From the NCBI GenBank assembly GCA_013141385.1, contig JABFRB010000046.1:1-34978 (forward strand): a DNA stretch of 34,978 nucleotides. The letters are read 5' to 3'. Shown here piece after piece: positions 1 to 7,054 of the stretch. The notes below the pieces were generated by a model. It saw only the letters and a program-made list of their open reading frames with translations, made no database searches and was not told the DNA's origin. Origin of the DNA: Bacteroidales bacterium (lineage in GTDB: Bacteria > Bacteroidota > Bacteroidia > Bacteroidales > Tenuifilaceae). Each line of letters opens with the position of its first letter. Within the stretch, counting starts at the first letter, position 1. A program made the position numbers and the translations under genes.

Positions 1-61
1 ACGAAAAGTCGTCTTTAAACCTGCCTGAAAATTCTATTATGTTTTCCCCTGTAAACTTCAT
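1..61 (-). CDS. 5' fragment of a gene running off the left edge, possibly an IS1595-type transposase
   Basis: On the minus strand an ATG at 61-59 opens a frame that stays open to the window edge (20 codons). It begins MKFTGENIIEFSGRF, followed by KDDFS. An N-terminus of the form N-[LI]-[IV]-E-F-x2-[RK]-F resembles, from memory, ISXO2/IS1595-type transposases, but 20 residues are too few to be sure. A good -7 box (TAGATTTG) lies about 20 bases upstream, which supports a real gene start. The gene is divergent from the LytS-type kinase. That a gene starts here is fairly likely; the family is a guess. Confidence 0.4.
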   Translation of the reverse strand, partial: MKFTGENIIEFSGRFKDDFS

Positions 62-80
62 GCGTTCTATGGTTAGAATG

Positions 81-88
81 CAAATCTA
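81..88 (-). promoter_or_regulatory. Bacteroidota -7 box for the left-edge gene
   Basis: Read on the minus strand the site is TAGATTTG, a full match to the phylum consensus TAnnTTTG. It lies about 20 bases before the ATG at 61. The nearest TTG that could act as a -33 element (115-113) is 24 bases away, slightly too far, so only the -7 box is supported. Confidence 0.45.
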
Positions 89-134
89 ATAATAGTATTT
101 AAATAAACACCTCAATTATTTAATTTGTATCCTA

Positions 135-1169
135 ATGGATGATTTAACAAAAAACGGTAATTTTATTTTTAAAGATAAATGGGTATTCATCATAGGTGTT
201 CTAACAATCACTTTTGGTGCACCCTTTATCTTTAATGAATATCATTCAGTATTTCTAAGCATAAAATCACTCCTAAGTATTGCAGGTTCACTTGTCACAA
301 CCCTAATAATGTGGTTGGGAGTTAGAGCAATAGTAATTTATTTAGGCGAAAATTTCCCTTGGCAAAAGAATCCCTTAAAACACTTAATTATTGAGATTCT
401 TGCCATTCTACTTTACACCTCTATAGTGGGATTATTTTTCTTCATAATAAATGAGATACACCCGATTGAGTCTTTCGAAAAAAATCTCAGAATTTCAATT
501 TTTTTTACTCTGATGATCACCTTTTTCAATACATCAATTTATGAAGGTTGGTACTTTTTTATGCAATGGAAAGAAACTCTGACAAAAACGGAGAAACTTG
601 AAAAGGAAAATATTAAGAGTCAATACGAAACGCTAAAGAGTCAGATTAATCCCCATTTTCTATTCAATAATCTTAACACTTTAGCCAGTTTAATCGAAGA
701 AAATCCAAAAATGGCGGTTGATTACGTTCAAAAAACAGCCGATTATTATCGAAGCATTTTATTTTTAAAAGATAAAGAGATAATAACAATTGAAGAAGAA
801 CTAGAACTTATCAAAACTTTTTTCGACCTTCAATCGAACCGTTACGGCGATAATTTAAAGTATACAATAAATATTCCTTCAAATCAACTTTATAACTTTG
901 TTGCCCCATTAACGCTGCAGATGCTTGTGGAGAATGCTATTAAGCATAATATCATCTCAAAGGAAAAACCATTAACAATTAACATTTTTACTAATGATGA
1001 TAGTATTATCGTTAGCAACAATTTCCAAAAGCGCGATTTAGATCAAGCATCTAATAAATTTGGATTAAAGAATATCTCCGATAGGTACTCCTTCTTAACA
1101 AATAAAAAAGTCGAAATTATTGAAACCATTAGTAACTTTACTGTTTCAATCCCAATACTGACGATGTAG
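135..1169 (+). CDS. LytS/YehU-type sensor histidine kinase
   Basis: Integral membrane histidine kinase of the His_kinase (PF06580) class. It should autophosphorylate and pass the phosphate to the LytTR regulator that follows. Four hydrophobic segments (about residues 16-35, 48-70, 83-106, 120-142) precede a coiled linker rich in Lys/Glu (about 150-168). The phosphoacceptor His174 lies in INPHFLFNNL, and the ATP-binding N-box is MLVENAIKHN at about 264-273. There is no periplasmic sensor domain of any size, so the signal may be sensed in the membrane. The stop is one base before the next start, so the pair is almost certainly co-transcribed and translationally coupled. The ligand and target genes cannot be read from the sequence. 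Confidence 0.9.
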   Translation: MDDLTKNGNFIFKDKWVFIIGVLTITFGAPFIFNEYHSVFLSIKSLLSIAGSLVTTLIMWLGVRAIVIYLGENFPWQKNPLKHLIIEILAILLYTSIVGLFFFIINEIHPIESFEKNLRISIFFTLMITFFNTSIYEGWYFFMQWKETLTKTEKLEKENIKSQYETLKSQINPHFLFNNLNTLASLIEENPKMAVDYVQKTADYYRSILFLKDKEIITIEEELELIKTFFDLQSNRYGDNLKYTINIPSNQLYNFVAPLTLQMLVENAIKHNIISKEKPLTINIFTNDDSIIVSNNFQKRDLDQASNKFGLKNISDRYSFLTNKKVEIIETISNFTVSIPILTM

Positions 1170-1170
1170 T

Positions 1171-1926
1171 ATGAACGTGTTGATTGTAGAAGATGAGATT
1201 GCTGCGGCTCGCAGGTTAGCTAAGATGATGGTTGCTATTGAACCCACATCTCAAATATTATCTATTACAGATAGCATATCGTCTACTGTTGAATGGATAA
1301 AGAACAACAAAGAACCAGAGCTCATCTTAATGGATATTCATCTTGCAGATGGTTCTAGCTTTAAAATATTCGATCAGATTAAAATTAAATGTCCTATAAT
1401 TTTCACTACAGCCTATGACCAATATGCTATTCAAGCATTCAAAGTTAATAGCATCGATTACCTATTAAAACCAATAAAAGAGGATGAACTTGCAAATAGT
1501 TTAAAAAAGTATAAAGAACATCGGACTGAAAAATCTTCTATCGATTTTGAAAAATTTCTATCCACATTGCGAAAATCCGAACAAAACTATCAACTTCGAT
1601 TTGTAGTTCAGTTTGCCGATAAGCTAAAATCCGTTGAGGTAAACACTATTGCATATTTCTTTGCACTCGAAAAATCAGTATTTCTAGTAACTGAAGATGG
1701 TCATCGATATGCAATTGACTATACCCTCGAAAAACTTGATGAGGTTTTAAATCCAAAGATTTTTTATAGAATAAACAGAAAGTTTATAGTAAATTTCTCA
1801 GCAATAAAAGGAATGTTCACCTACTCCAAATCAAGAGTAAAAATTGAACTTTTGCCAAACCCTGAAACAGAAGTAATTGTAAGCTCCGAAAGAGCTTCGG
1901 GTTTTAAGGAATGGTTAAATCAATAG
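1171..1926 (+). CDS. LytTR-family response regulator
   Basis: Cytoplasmic DNA-binding regulator, partner of the upstream kinase. The receiver domain (about 1-120) has the acidic pair ED at residues 7-8, phosphoacceptor Asp55 in LILMDIHLAD, and the conserved Lys in YLLKPIKEDEL. The LytTR domain fills roughly 140-251, with the typical RINRKFIVNFSAI stretch. Length (251) is normal for the family. The ATG follows the kinase stop after one base. The target operon is unknown; kinase/LytTR pairs of this kind often regulate envelope or secreted functions, but nothing here identifies the target. Confidence 0.9.
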   Translation: MNVLIVEDEIAAARRLAKMMVAIEPTSQILSITDSISSTVEWIKNNKEPELILMDIHLADGSSFKIFDQIKIKCPIIFTTAYDQYAIQAFKVNSIDYLLKPIKEDELANSLKKYKEHRTEKSSIDFEKFLSTLRKSEQNYQLRFVVQFADKLKSVEVNTIAYFFALEKSVFLVTEDGHRYAIDYTLEKLDEVLNPKIFYRINRKFIVNFSAIKGMFTYSKSRVKIELLPNPETEVIVSSERASGFKEWLNQ

Positions 1927-1952
1927 TAATATAATATTTAAAAATACTTACC

Positions 1953-2615
1953 ATGAGAACTGCTGCCATATTCGGATCCACGGGATTAATAGGAAACCAT
2001 TTAATTCAACTACTATCGCAACATAAGGATTATAATAAGGGTTACTCCTATGCCCGCAAAAAACCAGAGTCGCTTCTTTATAAAATTGAACATATCGATT
2101 TTAATCCCGAATCATTTTCAATACCCAATGAGGTTGATGATGTGTTTGTTTGTCTTGGAACTACCATGAAAAAGGCTGGTTCAAAGGATGCATTCAGAAA
2201 AGTGGACTATGAAATGGTTATTGAAATTGCCAAACAATCAAAATTAGCACAGGTAAAACGCTTTGTTGTAGTAAGTTCAATTGGGGCAGATCCATCAACG
2301 GGAAATTTCTACCTCCGAACTAAAGGACAAATGGAGGAGGAGGTTAAAAAAATTGGCTTTGATTACTGCGGTATTGTTCGTCCCTCGCTACTCCTGGGCA
2401 ATAGAAAAGAATTTAGATTTGTAGAAAAAATTAGTATTGCACTGTTTAAAGTTTTAAATTTTATCTTTGTTGGCTCATTAAGAAAATATAAGGGCATAAA
2501 TGCTGAAGATGTGGCCAAAAGCATGATAATGCTTGCACAGAATGGCAATGGGATTGTAACAGTAGATTCAAATATTCTTAAAAAAATTGCGGAAGAGTAT
2601 GACAAACAATTATAG
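1953..2615 (+). CDS. NAD(P)H-binding Rossmann-fold protein (atypical SDR, TIP30-like)
   Basis: The protein opens with a dinucleotide-binding loop, AAIFGSTGLIGNHL (residues 4-17), typical of NAD(P)H-binding atypical short-chain dehydrogenases of the HTATIP2/TIP30 and NmrA-like group. Later strand ends VFVCLGTT and VVVSSIGAD fit the same fold. A tyrosine and lysine (YLRTKGQMEEE) sit where the SDR YxxxK would be, in the shortened form seen in this group. Length (220) is usual. It lies 26 bases after the response regulator and overlaps the next gene. Substrate unknown; it may act as a redox sensor rather than an enzyme. Confidence 0.8.
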   Translation: MRTAAIFGSTGLIGNHLIQLLSQHKDYNKGYSYARKKPESLLYKIEHIDFNPESFSIPNEVDDVFVCLGTTMKKAGSKDAFRKVDYEMVIEIAKQSKLAQVKRFVVVSSIGADPSTGNFYLRTKGQMEEEVKKIGFDYCGIVRPSLLLGNRKEFRFVEKISIALFKVLNFIFVGSLRKYKGINAEDVAKSMIMLAQNGNGIVTVDSNILKKIAEEYDKQL

Positions 2616-3159
2616 CGAAGTTTTTCAATGGTTAGTTAGCAATAGACAAAGCGTTCGGAATTACAAACCAGATGTAGTTGAAAAGGAAAAGATTAATAGA
2701 ATTATTGAGGTAGGTCGATTATCGCCTTCAGCATGTAATGCCCAACCATGGAAATTTATAGTTGTTGATAATCCTGAAATTAAGAATAAGATTGCTGATG
2801 CTACATCAAATAGCGTAATTGGAATTAACCATTTTACAAAACAGGCACCAGTTCATATTGTAATTGTTATGGAATCAGCAAATTTCAATTCTAATTTTGG
2901 AAGTTTTATGAAAAATAAAAACCTTCCTTTAATTGATATTGGAATAGCAGCATCACAAATATGCCTTCAAGCAACAGCAGAGGGATTAGGAACTTGTATT
3001 CTTGGATGGTTCAACGAAACTTCTGTTAAGAAATTATTAAACATTCCAAGAAGGAAAAGACCAATCCTTATCATCACCCTTGGATATCCTGCTGATAATG
3101 AGTTGAGAGAGAAAAAGAGAAAATCTTTTGATGAAGTTGTTAGTAACAATAAGTACTAG
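2599..3159 (+). CDS. Nitroreductase-family FMN oxidoreductase
   Basis: Probable FMN-dependent NAD(P)H oxidoreductase. Family marks are the N-terminal SNRQSVRNYKPD phosphate-binding segment, RLSPSACNAQPWKFIVV, the central GIAASQICLQATAEGLGTC helix and the closing LGYPADNE motif. Length (186 residues) is typical of the small nitroreductases. A longer reading from a TTG at 2587 is possible, but the ATG at 2599 has a GGAAG ribosome site just before it and the family's usual N-terminus, so it is preferred. The start lies inside the previous gene, suggesting coupling. The stop overlaps the convergent glycosyltransferase stop by four bases. Substrate not predictable. Confidence 0.85.
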   Translation: MTNNYSEVFQWLVSNRQSVRNYKPDVVEKEKINRIIEVGRLSPSACNAQPWKFIVVDNPEIKNKIADATSNSVIGINHFTKQAPVHIVIVMESANFNSNFGSFMKNKNLPLIDIGIAASQICLQATAEGLGTCILGWFNETSVKKLLNIPRRKRPILIITLGYPADNELREKKRKSFDEVVSNNKY

Positions 3160-4250
3160 CCGGCTAAAGCCTTTTCGTATAACTCTAAAAGTATTGATTT
3201 TTCATTTTCCCAAACTAAAATATTAAAGGCCTTATTTAAGTTTTTAATAGTTTCTTCCCTTTGAACCTTATTCTCAATAAAATTCAATACCAAATCGGCT
3301 AGTTCTTTTGGTTTTCTGGTTGAAGCAACCATGCCCACGCCATACTCGTTTACTACTTTCGACATCTCGGGCAGATCACTTACCATTACTGCAACCTGAG
3401 CTTGTATATAATCGAATAACTTATTGGGTAAAGCATACCGATAACTCAATCCTAAATCCTCTTCCAAAGATAGTCCAAGCCATGCTTTCGAGGTTAATTC
3501 ATGTAGTTTATCGTATGGAAGTCTTCCCCTGAATTCAATTCTATCGAATAAATTCAAGTCAATCACCTGCTTTCTGAATTTAATTTCTAAATCACCACCT
3601 CCAACAATAATTAAATAGTAACATGATAAGTATTTCATCATTTCAATGGCAAGTTCCACACCTCTTCCCTTATTTAATGCGCCCTGATATATTAAGGTAG
3701 GTCTAGTGCTCTTATGTCCAAAATTCTCATTCCTAAAAGGCAGATTTCTCACAACAGCCATTCTAATACCATACCTTTTATAATATTCATTTGCAATGCC
3801 CTCAGAAACTGTGCTTGAATATTTAATTCCTTTTAAACATAATTTCTCAAGCGTCAACCATATCCTTCTTGTAAATGGTCGATCTATGAGTTCAGGGGTT
3901 TCTGTGAAAAATTCATGGCTATCATAAACAATAGGCTTCTTTTTTATAAAGCAACCCAATCTGCATCCAAGAAGGGAATCAAGATCATTTGAACATACCA
4001 AATCAAATTTATGAAACAGTAAAAAGAAAAGTACTCTTAAATTAAAAAAGAAATAAAACAGAAATCCTGTTCTAAAAAACATATTAAAAAATTGCACCTG
4101 ATACTTTTTTTCAACTTTTTTCGGGGTTTTATCTAATCTTCGACCTATTGAAAGCACACTATGTCCAGCCTGATTTAATGTTAGAGCAGTACGATGAACG
4201 CGTTGATCCGAAATTAAATCGGTGGTAGCAAATATTATTATTCGAGCCAT
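3156..4250 (-). CDS. Glycosyltransferase family 4 protein
   Basis: GT-B fold glycosyltransferase, cytoplasmic or membrane-associated. The N-terminal half carries the acceptor-domain start RIIIFATTDLISDQRVHR and a hydrophobic patch at about 60-80 (FYFFFNLRVLFFLLF) that may bind the membrane surface. The C-terminal half has a nucleotide-sugar domain: TLIYQGALNKGRG, IIVGGGDLE, FRGRLPYDKL and a donor-binding region LPNKLFDYIQAQ...MVSDLPEM (the GT4 E-x7-E region is degenerate). Length 364 is normal. It is divergent from murB with an 82-base gap and is not in a polysaccharide cluster, so donor and acceptor are unknown. Confidence 0.85.
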   Translation of the reverse strand: MARIIIFATTDLISDQRVHRTALTLNQAGHSVLSIGRRLDKTPKKVEKKYQVQFFNMFFRTGFLFYFFFNLRVLFFLLFHKFDLVCSNDLDSLLGCRLGCFIKKKPIVYDSHEFFTETPELIDRPFTRRIWLTLEKLCLKGIKYSSTVSEGIANEYYKRYGIRMAVVRNLPFRNENFGHKSTRPTLIYQGALNKGRGVELAIEMMKYLSCYYLIIVGGGDLEIKFRKQVIDLNLFDRIEFRGRLPYDKLHELTSKAWLGLSLEEDLGLSYRYALPNKLFDYIQAQVAVMVSDLPEMSKVVNEYGVGMVASTRKPKELADLVLNFIENKVQREETIKNLNKAFNILVWENEKSILLELYEKALAG

Positions 4251-4314
4251 AAATTTAAAATATAAGCTAATATAGAAATAAAACCCGAAGCAAAGTGATT
4301 TGTTCAGCTTTGCT

Positions 4315-4322
4315 TATCTTTG
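4315..4322 (+). promoter_or_regulatory. -7 promoter box of murB
   Basis: TATCTTTG matches TAnnTTTG exactly and ends 10 bases before the ATG at 4333. Transcription would start about 4329, giving an almost leaderless mRNA. It also rules against the upstream in-frame TTG at 4300 as the start, because that codon lies before the promoter. No well-spaced -33 TTTG is visible. Confidence 0.5.
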
Positions 4323-4332
4323 CGTAAAAAAA

Positions 4333-5346
4333 ATGATAGATATTAAAAAGGATTATTCTTTAAAATCAAAAAACTCTTTTGGTTTAGATATTAATACTCA
4401 ATTCTTTGTCGAAGCAAGCACTTTAGACAGTATTTCTTTCGCCCTAAACTACGCCTCATACTCCAATCTACCCATTCTTATATTAGGAGGTGGCAGTAAT
4501 ATTCTATTTACTAAAGATTACAATGGACTTGTTATTCACCCTATAATTAAAGGAATTGAAGTTACGGAAGATGCAACCGATAGCATTATTGTTAAAGTTG
4601 GTGCGGGAGTAAACTGGGATTATCTTGTTGAATGGAGCGTTTTAAAGGGTCTAGGAGGATTGGAAAACCTTTCCTTCATTCCTGGGAATGTGGGTGCAAG
4701 TCCAATCCAAAACATTGGCGCCTACGGCGTTGAAGCGAAAGATACAATTGTGAAAGTTGAAGGTCTTAGTATCGTTTCAAAAAAACTTGTTGCTCTTAAT
4801 AATTCCGAATGCCAATTCGATTATAGAAACAGCATTTTTAAAAACGAGCTGAAAAATAAGGTTATAATCACATATGTTCACCTTAAACTCTCTAAAAAAC
4901 CAACATTAGTAACACATTATGGTAATATTGAAGAGGAAATTAGCAACCTTGGAGAAAAGTCTTTAAATACTATTAGGCAAGCGATTATCAACATACGTAA
5001 AAGGAAACTACCCGATCCAGCAGAATTAGGTAATGCAGGAAGTTTCTTCAAAAATCCTGTTGTTAATACTGAAATATTTGAGAAGATTAAAGGAAAATTT
5101 GAAAAAGCACCTTCATACCCTGTTTCAGACAGTGTTGTTAAAATTCCGGCTGGCTGGCTCATTGAACAATGTGGATGGAAAGGGAAAAGGGTTGGCAATT
5201 GTGGCGTTCATAAGGATCAAGCCCTTGTTATTGTAAATTACGGGAATGCAACAGGGAGCGAAATATTAAATCTCGCAGAACAAATCCAAAAGACTGTTCT
5301 TGATCAGTTTGGTGTTGAATTAGAAATGGAGGTGAATATCGTTTAA
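4333..5346 (+). CDS. murB: UDP-N-acetylenolpyruvoylglucosamine reductase
   Basis: FAD-dependent reductase that reduces UDP-GlcNAc-enolpyruvate to UDP-MurNAc with NADPH, the second committed step of peptidoglycan precursor synthesis in the cytoplasm. The FAD-binding domain shows PILILGGGSNILFT and LSFIPGNVGASPIQNIGAYG. The catalytic region has GSFFKNPVV with the proton-donating Ser, then GWLIEQCGWKGKRVG and CGVHKDQALVIVN. The C-terminus ELEMEVNIV corresponds to the family's closing Glu-containing stretch. Length 337 from the ATG at 4333; an upstream TTG (4300) would add 11 residues but lies before the promoter box. It stands alone, convergent with mltG. Confidence 0.95.
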   Translation: MIDIKKDYSLKSKNSFGLDINTQFFVEASTLDSISFALNYASYSNLPILILGGGSNILFTKDYNGLVIHPIIKGIEVTEDATDSIIVKVGAGVNWDYLVEWSVLKGLGGLENLSFIPGNVGASPIQNIGAYGVEAKDTIVKVEGLSIVSKKLVALNNSECQFDYRNSIFKNELKNKVIITYVHLKLSKKPTLVTHYGNIEEEISNLGEKSLNTIRQAIINIRKRKLPDPAELGNAGSFFKNPVVNTEIFEKIKGKFEKAPSYPVSDSVVKIPAGWLIEQCGWKGKRVGNCGVHKDQALVIVNYGNATGSEILNLAEQIQKTVLDQFGVELEMEVNIV

Positions 5347-5347
5347 T

Positions 5348-5428
5348 TTGAAAATTAAGAAATTTGAAAATTTAAAGAACATTTAATTGTTTCATTGTCA
5401 TATTGCTCCATTGTCAAATTTTCAAATT
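5348..5428. repeat. Octamer-periodic inverted-repeat element between murB and mltG
   Basis: Two 13-bp arms are exact reverse complements: AATTTGAAAATTT at 5361-5373 and AAATTTTCAAATT at 5416-5428. Both sides are built of degenerate 8-bp units. On the left, TTGAAAAT occurs at 5348 and 5364 with TAAGAAAT between. On the right, ATTG recurs exactly every 8 bases at 5386, 5394, 5402 and 5410. The right arm overlaps the mltG stop codon by two bases. It may serve as a bidirectional terminator for the convergent genes. Similar elements occur at 6473-7013 and 15685-15795. Confidence 0.7.
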
Positions 5429-6467
5429 ACTTGAAAATCCTCTCCTTATTCAACGCCCTTTGATAAGCCTCTGCATTCCGATTATGCTCAGCAAGTGTTT
5501 TTGCAAAAACATGATACCCTGAAAAATCATCCTTTGCACAAAAATAAAGGTATTGATGATTCTCGTAGTTTAAAACTGCATTAATAGATGAAATTGAAGG
5601 GCAATTAATTGGACCCGGCGGTAGTCCAATATTCTTATAGGTATTATATGGAGATTTCACCTCCAAATGCTTTGTCCAAATTCTTCGAAGAGTAAAATCA
5701 CCCAATGCAAACTTTATGGTTGGATCAGCCTGTAAAGGCATATATTTTTTCAGCCGATTTATATAAACCCCAGCAATTTTAGGTCGTTCATCCTGTTTTA
5801 TCGTCTCCTCTTCTACAATCGAGGCTAAAGTTGAAACCTCTATTGGGGTTAAATTAATCTCCTTGGCTTTAGATTTTCGCTCATCAGTCCAAAACTGGTT
5901 GTAGGATCTTTTCATCTTATCGAAAAAAGCCTCTGCGCTTGTATTCCAATAGAACTCATAGGTATTAGGAATAAACATAGAAATCAATGATTCCTTTTTA
6001 AAGTCATACTTCACAAACGTTTCCGGGTTTCTGAAAAGACCCAAAATTGAAAGGGAGTCAGCCTCTATTTGGTGCGATACTTTACCAGCCAGCTGCTCGG
6101 GGGTTCTAATATTATTAAAGGTCACCTTTGTTGGGGCTTGAGTTGCCGAAATAAGCATTCTTACTATATCCCTATTACTCATTCCTGATTTAATCCTATA
6201 TCGACCAGATTTAACTCTTTGAGTATAATTGTATCTTTCTGATGTTTTAATAAATGATTCAATATCGGCAATTATATTATTATCCTGCAGCAACTTTACC
6301 ACTACATTGAAATCAGACCCTGTTCTTATATAAAGATATTTATCCTCGGTTATGCGAACATTAGACCTATACATTCGATTATAAAAAACGTATCCAATAA
6401 CCATAAGAATCGCAAATACTATTGCAATACCGATCAATAAATATTTTCTTGATAACTCTTGAAGCAT
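5427..6467 (-). CDS. mltG: Endolytic murein transglycosylase (YceG family)
   Basis: Inner-membrane lytic transglycosylase that cleaves nascent glycan strands internally and so sets chain length near the elongation machinery. One membrane segment (about 10-29) follows a short cytoplasmic N-terminus; the rest is periplasmic. A LysM-like region (about 45-125) precedes the catalytic domain. The catalytic Glu is at about 219 in LASIVEEET, followed by the family signature IAGVYINRLKKYMPLQADPT and the LPPGPINCPS loop. Length 346 is typical. The start is ATG at 6467; the octamer repeats begin six bases upstream of it. Convergent with murB, a functional match but not an operon. Confidence 0.93.
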   Translation of the reverse strand: MLQELSRKYLLIGIAIVFAILMVIGYVFYNRMYRSNVRITEDKYLYIRTGSDFNVVVKLLQDNNIIADIESFIKTSERYNYTQRVKSGRYRIKSGMSNRDIVRMLISATQAPTKVTFNNIRTPEQLAGKVSHQIEADSLSILGLFRNPETFVKYDFKKESLISMFIPNTYEFYWNTSAEAFFDKMKRSYNQFWTDERKSKAKEINLTPIEVSTLASIVEEETIKQDERPKIAGVYINRLKKYMPLQADPTIKFALGDFTLRRIWTKHLEVKSPYNTYKNIGLPPGPINCPSISSINAVLNYENHQYLYFCAKDDFSGYHVFAKTLAEHNRNAEAYQRALNKERIFK

Positions 6468-6472
6468 TATTA

Positions 6473-6512
6473 GGTTGCTTGTTACTCTGGTTACTAGTTT
6501 TGCTGGTTGCTA
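6473..6512. repeat. Left octamer array flanking the four-helix-bundle gene
   Basis: Five consecutive 8-bp units fill the gap between mltG and the small gene: GGTTGCTT, GTTACTCT, GGTTACTA, GTTTTGCT, GGTTGCTA. The segment 6486-6499 (TCTGGTTACTAGTT) is the exact reverse complement of 7000-7013 on the other side of the gene, so gene plus arms can be read as one inverted-repeat-bounded cassette. Confidence 0.7.
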
Positions 6513-6516
6513 GAAA

Positions 6517-6885
6517 CTATTTCCAGTTAGATTCAACATATTGAATGTATTTATTTATCTGTTTTCCCAAAATTTCATATCGATTAATTAAATCATTTAA
6601 TGGTTTTTCGGAAAAATGTATATCGCTAATCATATTAAGTTGCGAGATTGTTTCATCACAAGAAGATTGTGAAAATATTAGAAACCTAATAAATTCATCC
6701 CTGTACCTTCTTCTACCAAAACCCTCAGCAATGTTATCTTTAATGCTTTTACTAGATCTTCTTATTTGGCTTCCTTGCTCAAATAATTCATACTTTGGTA
6801 AAGTTAAACTTAGACAATGAACTTCAATTGCAAGTTTGTAAGCTAACTGGTAAATTTCAAGATCCTTATAACTTTTGTAAATCAT
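6517..6885 (-). CDS. Four-helix-bundle protein (23S rRNA intervening-sequence protein family)
   Basis: A 122-residue all-helical protein of the S23/IVP family. Family marks are YKSYKDLEIYQLAYKLA at the start, LPKYELFEQGSQIRRSS, then SIKDNIAEGFGRR and the C-terminal helices. The family was first found encoded in intervening sequences of 23S rRNA; free-standing copies are frequent in Bacteroidota, and the DGR accessory protein Avd has the same fold. Function of the free-standing form is unknown; nucleic-acid binding is suggested by its basic face. The gene lies between inverted octamer arrays (6473-6512 and 6987-7013), separate from the neighbouring housekeeping genes, which suggests an inserted cassette. 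No reverse transcriptase or rRNA gene is near. Confidence 0.85.
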   Translation of the reverse strand: MIYKSYKDLEIYQLAYKLAIEVHCLSLTLPKYELFEQGSQIRRSSKSIKDNIAEGFGRRRYRDEFIRFLIFSQSSCDETISQLNMISDIHFSEKPLNDLINRYEILGKQINKYIQYVESNWK

Positions 6886-6986
6886 TACAATATAGCATAT
6901 TATAAGATTGTTTGAATTTGATTTTCCGCTTTTTTATTAATCCATAAAATTTGTTTTAATATAAAAAACTTTAACCAAACCGACAA

Positions 6987-7013
6987 CCCAGATACTAGTA
7001 ACTAGTAACCAGA
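6987..7013. repeat. Right octamer array flanking the four-helix-bundle gene
   Basis: The units CCCAGATA, CTAGTAAC, TAGTAACC lie end to end at 6987-7010. Read on the minus strand they give GGTTACTA then GTTACTAG, the same unit type as the left array. AACTAGTAACCAGA (7000-7013) is the exact complement of 6486-6499. Confidence 0.65.
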
Positions 7014-7054
7014 AAAGTATACCTTTATTAAAAAAATGTTGATTAAACAAACTT

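Noticed and set aside
4300-4332. TTG start of murB 33 bases upstream
   Set aside because: The in-frame TTG lies before the TATCTTTG promoter box, so it would not be in the mRNA; ATG at 4333 fits the family N-terminus.
6517-6885. Four-helix-bundle gene as Avd of a diversity-generating retroelement
   Set aside because: No reverse transcriptase, template repeat or variable-repeat target gene is present in the window.
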